Shown here: one piece after another, positions 10,745-20,448 of the stretch
Layout: each line of letters opens with the position of its first letter
How positions within the stretch are numbered: the first letter of the stretch is position 1
DNA from: Temnothorax longispinosus
Lineage: Eukaryota > Arthropoda > Insecta > Hymenoptera > Formicidae
Length of the DNA: 64,000 nucleotides
Assembly (NCBI RefSeq): GCF_030848805.1
Contig: NC_092364.1
Coordinates: 2,356,001-2,420,000, forward strand
Direction of reading: 5' to 3'
The notes under the pieces: generated by a model
What the model saw: only the letters and a program-made list of their open reading frames with translations
Database searches by the model: none
What the model was told of the DNA's origin: nothing
Made by a program: the position numbers and the translations under genes

Positions 10745-12399
10745 CAGTGGCGGCAGTGGCAACGGTGGCGGCAGTGGTGATAACAGACTATTGGATGCTG
10801 CTGCTAGAAATATTCCCAATGTACAGGCGAACAATCCGCCTGGTAACAACGCTTTTGGCGGTTCCAGTTTCGGTGGCGGTAGAGATTTTGACGGAAGTTT
10901 TAGTAGAGGAGACGGCGATCGTGTTTCTGGTGGCAGCGGCGGTGGGTTCTCTGGAAATCAAGGCCAAATCGGTAGCGACAACCGACAGAAATCCAACGGT
11001 GGCGGCAGTGGTGATAACAGACTATTGGATGCTGCTGCTAGAAATATTCCCAATGTACAGGCGAACAATCCGCCTGGTAACAACGCTTTTGGCGGTTCCA
11101 GTTTCGGTGGCGGTAGAGATTTTGACGGAGGTTTTAGTAGAGGAGACGGCGATCGTGTTTCTGGTGGCAGCGGCGGTGGGTTCTCTGGAAATCAAGGCCA
11201 AAGCGGTAGCGACAACCGACAGTACTCCAACGGTGGCGGCAGTGGCAGCGGTGGTGACAATAAATTTGGAAACACCTATGGTCTTAGCACGCAACTTTTG
11301 GAGTCTTTAGGTATCAATGGTCCTCTGGTCAAAAGGGTCTTCGTCACAAACGTTAGTATGACGCAAGTAATATTTTAAAGAGCATGTACTTATATACTTA
11401 TCGCATTGAGAAAATATACATGTGTCTGTTTATTCAGCTGGATGATAAAGTTGACGAGAAGAAGCTACTTGAAGTTTTCGAGTACTTCGGGGGGAAAGTG
11501 GTCCGTGCTGAATTGTGGAAACATGAGGATGGTAAATCAAGAGGTTCCGGTGTCGTGGAGTACGCACATCCGTTCCAATCGGTACTGGCCATCATGAACT
11601 TCCACAATCAACAGTTGTATGACAGAGACATGACCGTCAGACTTGACAATGCACCTGACATGTCACCTAAATTACCGGATGGTATTTACATATTCATCAG
11701 TCCGCGATAATGCGATCGGGCGATATGCTTACCGCTTCTATAAATAAAACTTTGTAAATCCAGGTTTAAAAGGAATCGGCATGGGACTCGAACCTGGTGA
11801 TAACATACTATTGGATATTCCCAATGTACAGGCGAACAATTCGCCTGGCGGTCCGAACAACGCTTTTGGCGGTTCCAGTTTCGGTGGCGGTAGAGATTTT
11901 GACGGAGGTTTTAGTAGAGGAGACGGCGATCGTGTTTCTGGTGGCGGCGGCGGTGGGTTCTCTGGAAATCAAGGCCAAAGCGGTGGCGGCAACAGACAGA
12001 ACTTCAATGGTTCAAGACCAATGTCAGATACTATACTTATAGGCAACGTATGTACTTCCGCTTCTGTTATTATATTTTTTCCATTTTTTTTAATGGCTTG
12101 ATATGTAAATACAATTCTTGTTACAGCTACCTTCAGATATTGCGTTGCACTTGCTGTGTGATAAGTTCCATCAGAGCGGCTTCGGAGAGATAAAATTGGT
12201 GGAAATGACAGATGCCCATACGGGTATAGTACGGTTCGCATCTAAATGGGATGCTGAGCGTGCTGTGTGTATCCTTTTATTGCGCTTTATGCATAATAGA
12301 AAAAAATTTGTACGAACGGGTTTTCCTTAATGATAACAATTAGCCATGATGAATCAATCACGCATCGACGGAAGAACAATTGACGTGCGTCTGTACTAA
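10239..12399 (+). CDS. Chimeric FOXO-like forkhead / Rumpelstiltskin (hnRNP M)-type RRM protein, copy A, intact
   Basis: Five exons: 10239-11351, 11438-11681, 11764-12047, 12127-12268 and 12344-12399, all GT-AG in consistent phase, giving 612 aa. Residues ~23-110 are a FOXO-type forkhead domain: LNYVDLITRAI, RLTVKQIYKWMVQNVP, WKCSVRTNLS, then SWWMIKP and the basic SKSARRRG. Next come poly-Gly (~147-180), two 78-aa repeats, RRM2 (~366-440; VFVTNLDDKVD, GKSRGSGVVEY), the family linker LKGIGMGLEPG, and RRM3 (~540-612) ending DGRTIDVRLY. hnRNP M/Rump proteins normally have three RRMs; here the forkhead stands in place of RRM1. I chose the ATG at 10239 because both copies share (S/A)VHDSTSPDL from this codon; an in-frame ATG at 10050 lies inside the upstream hairpin. 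The product would be nuclear and RNA-binding by inference. Confidence 0.82.
10669..10760. repeat. (GGT/GGC)n trinucleotide repeat coding poly-glycine
   Basis: Imperfect GGT, GGA and GGC codons coding about 30 glycines in copy A; shorter in copy B (15741-15790). It creates long spurious open frames in all other frames. Confidence 0.95.
10764..11231 (+). repeat. Two in-frame 234-bp (78-codon) repeats in chimera copy A
   Basis: The unit starts at 10764 and again at 10998, and a third truncated start is at 11232, so the period is exactly 234 nt. Each unit codes GGGSGDNRLLDAAARNIPNV followed by AFGGSSFGGGRDFDG and FSRGDGDRVSGG. Only a few bases differ. Copy B has a single unit here. A related block recurs in exon three of both copies. 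Confidence 0.93.
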
Positions 12400-13880
12400 G
12401 AATCAAAGAATAGCCCTGAGGGATTCAAGGTAACGTTAATAGAAAAGATTATTATATCGCCGTAACTCGATGCTTTAATCATAACTTATTGACGCAGCAT
12501 GAGGAAGCTTATGTGTTTATGTGTCGTCTGCAGGATTCCACTCCCGATGATACTCGAAAATTCATCCTAGTTGTCTGGCAGAACTTAGGACAGGAAGTGA
12601 GAAGTGTCTGTCTTTGGAAGATCAGCAAGTCGTGTTTGTATAATGGCTACTCAACGTTGAAACGGGTCATGTCGGCTACTGACGATCACTTCACGCCCTC
12701 TCTCTTTTTATTTATCCCCTCTCAACTTTTTCAATTCTGTATTGTTTACCGCCAAATTATCGTTCCTATTTACAGAAGTCTACTACGTGTTCACTTCTTA
12801 AAATTCAGTTCTTTTTTTTTTCTAGCGATCGTGACTATAGTTTAGTTATTTAGGCTTAGGTTGCATGATGATTACTATAAGTTAGTAAGGTTTCTTTTAC
12901 AGTGTGTAGATTATTCATTATTTACAGGTTATTTACAGTAATTAACGATTCTGTAGTCTGTAAGTCTTTACTTCTCAGTTATCACGACGAGAGATCGATC
13001 GGTTCGCTCCATCATTCCGATCATAATGTAACGCTCTACTCATTCGCAGCTGGGTCCAACCAAAGGATAGAGATTAATCTTTCATTCATGGGAAAAAAAA
13101 TTTTTAACGTTGTAAAATCGCTATTCGCTCGAATTAGATTTCCGGCTTGCGTCTTATCGAGGTACGCTCGTTTAAAATCTTATTTTATGCAGATCGTGGA
13201 CAATTTATGTGTTGGATTCTCGTCGCATCGTTCGCATTTATGCGTAAAGAAAAAGAAGCACGTGTTTGACAGGGGACAGCGCTTCGTCGCCACGACTTCT
13301 GCGGATGATCACATCATTTATTATTATTTTTATTTTGTTTTTTGTCGTACTACATACACAATTGTGTTTGCATCTTTGTAAGAATTATTTTAACGACCTA
13401 AATGAACCATACGAGAAATTTGCTTGTAATCGCAATATTTCGTAAGATCCCTTCTCGGTTCACTCAAGCTCGCTTCGAGATGACGCCTTTTGTACATCGG
13501 ACGATCTAGATTTGGCTAAATTCTGCGTTTTATGTACATACAGTGGTATGTTTACCAAAAAGTAAAAATCGTGGCATCGAATAATCGCGTCGTGATCGCG
13601 TCTTTCTCTTAATCTCGTCTGTTCCTCGCAGAAACGTACGCGGACAAGACTTTGATTCCGGTACAATGGACGACGTTGCACTTGGTGACATTATTTTTTG
13701 GTAAACATAATTCTTCTTTCGCCATCTAGATCTCGAGGAACATTTTGTGCATTGTAACAATCTTGTATAACCAACACTCTCATAACAGTAATTGAATAAA
13801 ATCCAAATCCGTTTTCGACTATAAAAAAAAAAGTATACTGGTCGTTGTGTTTTATTTCTGTGCTATTGTGTGAATTTTTT
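12400..13880 (+). other. 3' UTR of chimera copy A
   Basis: Non-coding by my reading, conserved in unit B with scattered substitutions and short indels. AATAAA at 13795-13800 is followed by A/T-rich sequence, a likely polyadenylation site. Short open frames such as the one starting near 12489 lie downstream of the stop and show no domain. Confidence 0.6.
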
Positions 13881-14121
13881 CTTATCTTTTTTTTTTTTAA
13901 GCGGTCACTTCTCGTCGGTTCGGTTGGATCTTATCAAGTGAGTTTTTAGCGTGCAATGCAACGCGTTTAACGGTACGAATTAATCGTAACTGTCCTGCAA
14001 ACACGTTGTGTTTGTTACTGTGTAACGCTTTATTTCATTCTGTAATTACGTGCGAAAGTTAATTGCGAATATGTCGTACAACATCGGACGTTCCTCGTAA
14101 TCGCGGACATTTCACTCTGTT

Positions 14122-14280
14122 AAGGCCATTGCACGTAACAAAGTTTTAGTCGTAATCGTAAGACCATAAGAAAATAGACCAATCACACTCGATTATTCTT
14201 CGAGCGCGAGGAGAATAATCAACTGTGATTGGTTTATTTTCTTACGGCCTTACGATTACGGCTAATCTTTGTTACGGCCT
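14122..14280. mobile_element. Fold-back MITE (family 1), TTA target duplication
   Basis: A long hairpin beginning AGGCCATTGCACGTAACAAAG; the right arm ends CTTTGTTACGGCCT, with 7 bases missing compared with the other copies. It is flanked on both sides by TTA. Other copies: 18860-19021 and 29320-29487. TTA target duplications are typical of PIF/Harbinger-type elements. The superfamily is inferred, as no transposase is present. Confidence 0.85.
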
Positions 14281-14283
14281 TTA

Positions 14284-14429
14284 CGGAGATGGCGGGATCG
14301 TCAATCCGGTGTTGCGCCGGTTGCGCGGCACATCGCTGACACCGGACGTCGCTCGAAATCCGTTTCGCGCGCATCTCGCTGAAGTGCATCGAAAACGCAA
14401 CGCTCGTAGTCTCGTACGATCATTGCCAG
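14284..14429 (+). promoter_or_regulatory. Candidate 5' untranslated exon / promoter for chimera copy B
   Basis: A GC-rich segment ends at a good donor (ttgccag/gtatgtg at 14430), and a good acceptor (actcttgcag/tcccgc) follows at 14658. It lies upstream of copy B and is repeated at the right end of unit B (donor at 19163) with no gene behind it. The reading as promoter plus untranslated first exon is inference from position and splice signals. Confidence 0.45.
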
Positions 14430-14776
14430 GTATGTGCATATTTTTTCGGCCCTGTAATTAGCTGCGTCAATTATCATTTTAATATTTATCGAAATAACTT
14501 GAATATTAGCTAGACGTTAGATAGTTGTTGAAGTTTGATAGTTGTTGACGCTACATATATATATCTACGATACTGGCTATTATACTTTGTGAATCGTAAT
14601 ATATCACATTCTAAGGAGTACGCGCATGTTTTTTCGTTCTTGTAATTAACTCTTGCAGTCCCGCATCTCTTACTCTTTTCCCGATAATTCGCTATTTCGA
14701 CCAGAATTCCAATATTTATTTAAATATTTCTCGAACATTATCTGATGTTAAATAGCTTCATAATAAATCTTAAATT

Positions 14777-15046
14777 ATGGCCGATTACGAGACGCGTCGC
14801 GACGATCGCGGAATCGCATTCGAATCACTTCCGTCGCAAGTGAACACACGCTCTTCGAATTCGTCCGCGAAACGTCTGGCGCTTCGGGCGGCCTCGGGCG
14901 GCTTCGGCTCGTTTCGGATCTCGCGATTGTTCAATCTCACCGAAACGAGCCGAAGTCTTCCGAACCCGCCCGAGGCGTCGGCAGTTTCGCGCCTTCGCGG
15001 AATTTCGTGGCAAAATTCGAAGGTGCGACGCATGGTTTATGGCTGA
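14777..15046 (+). other. Upstream open frame (89 codons) before chimera copy B
   Basis: Opens with MADYETRRDDRGIAFESLPS in a reasonable start context (aaattATGG), downstream of the candidate acceptor at 14658. It ends at a stop before the copy B start. Its first half recurs twice at 19506 and 19598. It might be an upstream ORF, or a remnant of the donor gene's original N terminus. I do not recognise it. Confidence 0.3.
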
Positions 15047-15194
15047 TGCGAATACGAAAGGAAAGCTGTGCCAATAACGAGACGAAGAAGAAGAAGAAGG
15101 TGCGACGCGCGTATCGCGTGGTACGATTTCTTCCTTGCGGGTCCCTGAAGCGCGTTATTACGCCGGCCGTATCGCGTGGTGTAAATCTCAAATC

Positions 15195-15476
15195 ATGGCT
15201 GTACATGACTCGACCTCGCCGGATCTGATGACCGGATTCGAGCTGTATCGTCGCGCGCAGTCCTTGAACTACGTCGACCTGATCACCCGGGCGATCACCA
15301 GCGCGCCCGATCGGCGGCTCACCGTCAAACAGGTATATAAGTGGATAGTCCAGAACGTGCCCTCCTTCAAGGGCAAGGTCGACGACCACAGCCAGACCCC
15401 CTGGAAGTGCAGCGTGCGCACCAACTTGTCGAACAACTTCAAGCTAGAGAAGGAAAATGGGAAGGTTGGTGGATAA
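15195..15476 (+). pseudogene. Chimera copy B, forkhead ORF (93 aa), cut by frameshift
   Basis: Starts MAVHDSTSPDLMTGFE and carries the same forkhead core as copy A: LNYVDLITRAI, RLTVKQVYKWIVQNVP, WKCSVRTNLS. Compared with copy A, 4 nt fewer lie between the conserved NLS codons and the WW codons. The frame therefore shifts just before the second wing and runs into TAA at 15474-15476. The wing and basic tail (WWIMKPNTSKSARRRG) continue in the next frame. It could be a broken gene or the first cistron of a two-ORF transcript. Confidence 0.7.
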
Positions 15477-15757
15477 TGAAGCCCAATACGTCAAAATCCG
15501 CCCGTCGCAGAGGCGGCCGTTCGAAGCCCACGTCCAGTCGGTCCAGTTCCAGCAGTAGCGTTAGAGAGGATCTAGACCTAAGATTCCCGGACAGTCCCTT
15601 GCCGTCCGGCGAGTACGGCCGTTTAACGACAGGTCGTAACAACGATAGAAATCAGGACGACAGGTTCAGAGATGCTCCGAGGCTTTCGCCGCAGGGAGGC
15701 GAAAAGCAAAATATGACCGCGCCTACCGGCGCAGAAGTCGGCGGTGGTGGTGGTGGA

Positions 15758-15788
<31 letters not shown>

Positions 15789-17159
15789 ATGGTGGCGGTG
15801 GTGATAACAGACTATTGGATGCTGCTGCTAGAAATATTCCCAATGTACAGGCGAACAATCCGCCTGGTAACAACGCTTTTGGCGGTTCCAGTTTCGGTGG
15901 CGGTAGAGATTTTGACGGAGGTTTTAGTAGAGGAGACGGCGATCGTGTTTCTGGTGGCAGCGGCGGTGGGTTCTCTGGAAATCAAGGCCAAAGCGGTAGC
16001 GACAACCGACAGAACTCCAACGGTGGCAGCGGTGGTGACAATAAATTTGGAAACACCTACGGTCTTAGCACGCAATTTTTGGAGTCTTTAGGTATCAATG
16101 GTCCTCTGGTCAAAAGGGTCTTTGTTACAAACGTTAGTATGACGCAAGTAATATTTTAAGAGCATGTACTGGCATGTACTTATATACTTATCGCATTGAG
16201 AAAATATACATGTGTCTGTTTATTCAGCTGGATGATAAAGTTGACGAGGAGAAGCTACTTGAAGTTTTCAAGTTGGCTGGGGAAGTTTTGTCTGTTGAAT
16301 TGTGGAAAGATAAGGATGGTAAATCAAGAGGTTCCGGTATCGTGGAATATGCTCACCCGTTCCATTCGGTACAGGCCATCTTGTTGTTCCACGATCAACA
16401 GTTGTATAACAGAGACATGACCGTCAGACTTTACAAGGCTAATGAACAACCTAACATGCCGCTTAAATTACCGGAAGGTATTGTACATATTCATCAGTCC
16501 GCGATATTGCGATCGGGCGATATGCTTACCGCTTCTATAAATAAAACTTTGTAAATCAGGTTTAAAAGGAATCGGCATGGGACTCGGAGCTGGACTACAG
16601 ACGAACAATTCGCCTGGCGGTAACGCTTTTGGCGGTTCCAGTTTCGGTGGCGGTAGAGATTTTGACGGAAGTTTTAGTAGAGGAGACGGCGATCGTGTTT
16701 CTGGTGGCAGCGGCGGTGGGTTCTCTGGAAATCAAGGCCAAAGCGGTAGCGACAACCGACAGAACTCCAATGGTTCAAGACAAATGTCAGATACTATACT
16801 TATAGGCAACGTATGTACTTCCGCTTCTGTTATTATATTTTTTCCATTTTTTTTAATGGCTTGATATGTAAGTACAATTCTTGTTACAGCTACCTTCAAA
16901 TACTGCGTTGCACTTGCTGTGTAATAAGTTCCGTCAGATCGTCGGAGAGATAAAATTCATGGAAATGAGAGGTGCCCATATGGGTATAGTACGGTTCGCA
17001 TCTAAATTGGATGCTGAGCGTGCTGTGTGTATCCTTTTATTGCGCTCTATGCAAAATAGAAAAAAATTTGTACGAACGGGTTTTCCTCAATGATAGCAAT
17101 TAGACATTATGAATGAAGTATGCATCGACGGAAGAACAATTGACGTGTGTCTGTACTAA
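15476..17159 (+). CDS. Chimera copy B, Gly-rich/RRM2/RRM3 ORF
   Basis: Exons 15476-16132, 16228-16477, 16560-16810, 16890-17028 and 17104-17159 remain fully open with GT-AG junctions (450 aa from the ATG at 15476). That ATG overlaps the forkhead stop as TAATG. It codes MKPNTSKSARRRGG, a Ser/Arg-rich linker absent from copy A (GRSKPTSSRSSSSSSVRED, GEYGRLTTGRNND), poly-Gly, one 78-aa repeat, RRM2 (GKSRGSGIVEY) and RRM3 (GEIKFMEMRGAHMGIVRF, ending RTIDVCLY). Retention of all four splice-joined frames argues for recent origin or continuing selection on the RNA-binding half. Translation from 15476 is inference; an out-of-frame alternative ATG exists at 15341. Confidence 0.55.
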
Positions 17160-18620
17160 GAATCAAAGAATAGCCCTGAGGGATTCAAGGTAACGTTAAT
17201 AGAAAAGATTATTATATCGCCGTAACTCGATGCTTTAATCATAACTTATTGACGCAGCGTGAGGAAGCTTATGTGTTTATGTGTCGTCTGCAGGATTCCA
17301 CTCCCGATGATACTCGAAAATTCATCCTAGTTGTCTGGCAGAACTTAGGACAGGAAGTGAGAAGTTTCTATCTTTGGAAGATCAGCAAGTCGTGTTTGTA
17401 TAATGGCTACTCAACGTTGAAACGGTCATGTCGGCCACTGACGATCACTTCACGCCCTCTCTCTTTTTCTTTATCTCCTCTCAACTTTTTCAATTCTGTA
17501 TTTACCGCCAAATTATCGTTCCTATTTACAGAAGTCTACTACGTGTTCACTTCTTAAAATTCAGTTCTTTTTTTTTCTAGCGATCGTGACTATAGTTTAG
17601 TTATTTAGGCTTAGGTTGTATGATGATTACTATAAGTTAGTAAGGTTTCTTTTACAGTGTGTAGATTATTCATTATTTACAGGTTATTTACAGTAATTAA
17701 TGATTCTGTAGTCTGTAAGTCTGTACTTCTTAGTTATCACGACGAGAGATCGATCGGTTCGCTCCATCATTCCGATCATAATGTAACGCTCTGCTCATTC
17801 GCAGCTGGGTCCAACCAAGGGATAGAGATTAATCTTTTATTCATGGGAAAAAAAAATTTTTAACGTAAAATTGCTATTCGCTCGAATTAGATTTCCGGCT
17901 TGCGTCTTATCGAGGTACGCTCGTTTAAAATCTTATTTTATGCAGATCGTGGACAATTTATGTGTTGGATTCTCGTCGCATCGTTCGCATTTATGCGTAA
18001 AGAAAAAGAAGCACGTGTTTGACAGGGGACAGCGCTTCGTCGCCACGACTTCTGCGGATGATCACATCATTTATTATTATTTTTATTTTGTTTTTCGTCG
18101 TACTACATACACAATTGTGTTTGCATCTTTGTAAGAATTATTTTAACGACCTAAATGAACCATACGAGAAATTTGCTTGTAATCGCAATATTTCGTAAGA
18201 TCCCCTCTCGGTTCACTCAAGCTCGCTTCGAGATGACGCCTTCTGTACATCGGACGATCTAGATTTGGCTAAATTCTGCGTTTTATGCACAGTGGTATGT
18301 TTACCAAAAAGTAAAAATCGTGGCATCGAATAATCGCGTCGTGATCGCGTCTTTCTCTTAATCTCGTCTGTTCCTCGCAGAAACGTACGCGGACAAGACT
18401 TTGATTCCGTACAATGGACGAATTTGCACTTGGTGACATTATTTTTTGGTAAAACATAATTCTCCTCTCGCCATCTAGATCTCGAAGAACATTTTGTGCA
18501 TTGTAACAATCTTGTATAACCAACACTCTCATAACAGTAATTGAATAAAATCCAAAATTGACTATAAAAAAAAGTATATTGGTCGTTGTGTTTTATTTCT
18601 GTGCTATTGTGTGAATTTTT
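17160..18620 (+). other. 3' UTR of chimera copy B
   Basis: Collinear with 12400-13880. AATAAA at 18543-18548. No convincing coding sequence. Confidence 0.55.
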
Positions 18621-18859
18621 TTCTTATTTTTTTTTTTTAAAGCGGTCACTGCTCGTTTGGATGGATCTTGTCAAGTGAGTTTTTAGCATGCAATGCAACG
18701 CGTTTAACGGTACGAATTAATCGTAACTGTCCTGCAAACACGTTGTGTTTGTTACTATGTAACGCTTTATTTCATTCTGTAATTACGTGCGAAAGTTAAT
18801 TGCGAATATGTCGTACAACATCGGACGTTCCTCGTAATCGCGGACATTTCGCTCTGTTA

Positions 18860-19021
18860 AGGCCATTGCACGTAACAAAGTTTAGTCGTAATCGTAAGGC
18901 CATAAGAAATAGACCAATCACACTCGATTATTCTTCGAGCGCGAGGAGAATAATCAACTGTGATTGGTTTATTTCTTACGGCCTTACGATTACGGCTAAT
19001 CTTTGTTACGTGCAATGGCCT
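18860..19021. mobile_element. Fold-back MITE (family 1), copy in unit B
   Basis: Same element as 14122-14280 carried along by the duplication. It keeps the full right end (cgtgcaatggcct) and TTA on both sides (18857-18859, 19022-19024). Confidence 0.85.
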
Positions 19022-19039
19022 TTACGGAGATGACGGGAT

Positions 19040-19162
19040 CGTCAATCCGGTGTTGCGCCGGTTGCGCGGCACATCGCTGACACCGGACGTCGCTTGAAAT
19101 CCGTTTCGCGCGCATCTCGCTGAAGTGCATCGAAAACGCAACGCTCGTACGATTATTGCCAG
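19040..19162 (+). promoter_or_regulatory. Orphan copy of the candidate promoter/5' exon
   Basis: Repeat of the 14284-14429 segment, ending at the donor ttgccag/gtatgtg at 19163, with the acceptor cttgcag/tcccgc kept near 19388. No chimeric coding region follows, so this is the start of a third unit that was lost or never copied. Confidence 0.45.
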
Positions 19163-19484
19163 GTATGTGCATATTTTTTCGGTCCTGCAATTAGCTGCGC
19201 CAATTATTATTTAATATTTATCGAAATAACTTGAATATAGCTAGACGTTAGATATTGTTGAGTTTGATAGTTGTTGACGCTACATATATATATCTACGAT
19301 ACTGGCTATTATACTTTGTGAATCGTAATATATCACATTCTAAGGAGTACGCGCATGTTTTTTCGTTCTTGTAATTAACTCTTGCAGTCCCGCATCTCTT
19401 ACTCTTTTCCCGATAATTCGCTATTTCGACCAGAATTCCAATATTTATTTAAATATTTCTCGAACATTATCTGATGTTAAATAG

Positions 19485-19675
19485 CTTCATAATAAATCTT
19501 AAATTATGGCCGATTACGAGACGCGTCGCGACGATCGCGGAATCGCATTCGAATCACTTCCGTCGCAAGTGAATAGCTTCATAATAAATCTTAAATTATG
19601 GCCGATTACGAGACGCGTCGCGACGATCGCGGAATCGCATTCGAATCACTTCCGTCGCAAGTGAACACACGCTCT
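19485..19675. repeat. 92-bp tandem duplication at the right border of the array
   Basis: The block from 'aatagcttcataataaatc' through 'cgtcgcaagtgaa' occurs twice in a row, with ATGGCCGATTACGAG at 19506 and 19598. It marks the border of the segmental duplication. Confidence 0.85.
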
Positions 19676-19837
19676 TCGAATTCGTCCGCGAAACGTCTGG
19701 CGCTTCGGGCGGCCTCGGCGTGGGGCTTCGGCTATCAGCTACTACACTGGTCAAGTTGGCTACTGCGTAGTCAAGCTCGCCAACATTCGGCTTTCTTCTA
19801 TCTTATTGAATGAGCAACATAAACGAACTATAAACCT

Positions 19838-19945
19838 TCACATAAATTTCCATTGTAATAAAACGCACAGATATCGATGGATTTTTTGCTTCGCTTTTTT
19901 ATTGCTTATTATATTCTTAATAAAAATCATTTTTTAGAACAAAAT
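19838..19945. repeat. Dispersed repeat, copy 3
   Basis: Matches the right half of the repeat at 7555-7880 (aatttccattgtaataaaacgcac, ttcgcttttttattgc, tagaacaaaat). Confidence 0.5.
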
Positions 19946-20204
19946 ATATAATTTTTTATTACCTTTATATCTCTTTAATATTTAATTTATCATTTTAAAG
20001 AATATAAATTTTTATTATTTAAGATGATAAAAATATTTAGCGATAATAATTTATTCTTTCGACTAGTCAAAAGTTGTCCAAACTCTCGACGAGAAAAGAG
20101 CTCTTCCTGCTCTTCTCTAAGCGCTTGTTTCCGCTCTGTAGTTCTGTTGTATTCCACGACGGGAAAGCGAGGCCAGCGAGGGTAATCGTGAATCCTAACC
20201 CTAA

Positions 20205-20246
20205 CCTCTTTCCCTACCTTTCCCGTTTTCGACATATTAGCGAGCG
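20205..20246 (+). promoter_or_regulatory. RpL32: Probable RpL32 5' TOP-like start and first untranslated exon
   Basis: A pyrimidine tract (ctctttccctacctttcccg) precedes a strong donor (gcg/gtatgt at 20247). An acceptor at 20428 (tgtttcag) joins it to the leader just before the ATG. A pyrimidine-rich transcript start is a known mark of ribosomal protein genes. The exact start site is inferred. Confidence 0.5.
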
Positions 20247-20448
20247 GTATGTATCACGCGGAAAATCCGTATTTTCCACGATAATCGTCAACGAGACGAG
20301 CATAGTACGAAAACTGATCAATTGTTGACGATTTTCTGAAGTGTGAGAATGTAATATTTTTAAGCGCGAGGTATAAGCGGAATAACTTATGACCGAAATG
20401 ATTTGGATTTCTGTCTGTTGTGTTTCAGTGAAACGCTAAACCTTCAAA

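Larger units (their letters stand above)
9967..14854 (+). repeat. Segmental duplication, unit A (~4.9 kb)
   Basis: This unit holds the chimeric gene copy A, a 3' UTR with AATAAA at 13795-13800, a fold-back element at 14122-14280 and a promoter/5' exon segment. It matches unit B (14855 onward) almost base for base. The coding ends lie 4760 bp apart (12399 and 17159). The main differences are a second 234 bp coding repeat in A and a longer linker in B. Confidence 0.9.
14855..19674 (+). repeat. Segmental duplication, unit B (~4.8 kb)
   Basis: Tandem copy of 9967-14854 in the same orientation. It carries chimera copy B, its 3' UTR (AATAAA at 18543-18548), the fold-back element and the promoter-like segment. 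A stub of a third unit follows at 19675-19720, after which homology stops abruptly. Confidence 0.9.

Noticed and set aside
10669..11310. 213-codon frame rich in Val/Ala (+1 frame of the chimera) and the Pro-rich antisense frame
   Set aside because: Both are by-products of the GGT/GGC repeat and the duplicated 234-bp unit; neither has domains, and they do not join to downstream exons.
12489..12845. 118-codon frame after copy A (and its partner at 17249)
   Set aside because: It lies beyond the stop in the 3' UTR, opens at a non-ATG codon or weak start, and changes length between copies through frameshifts.
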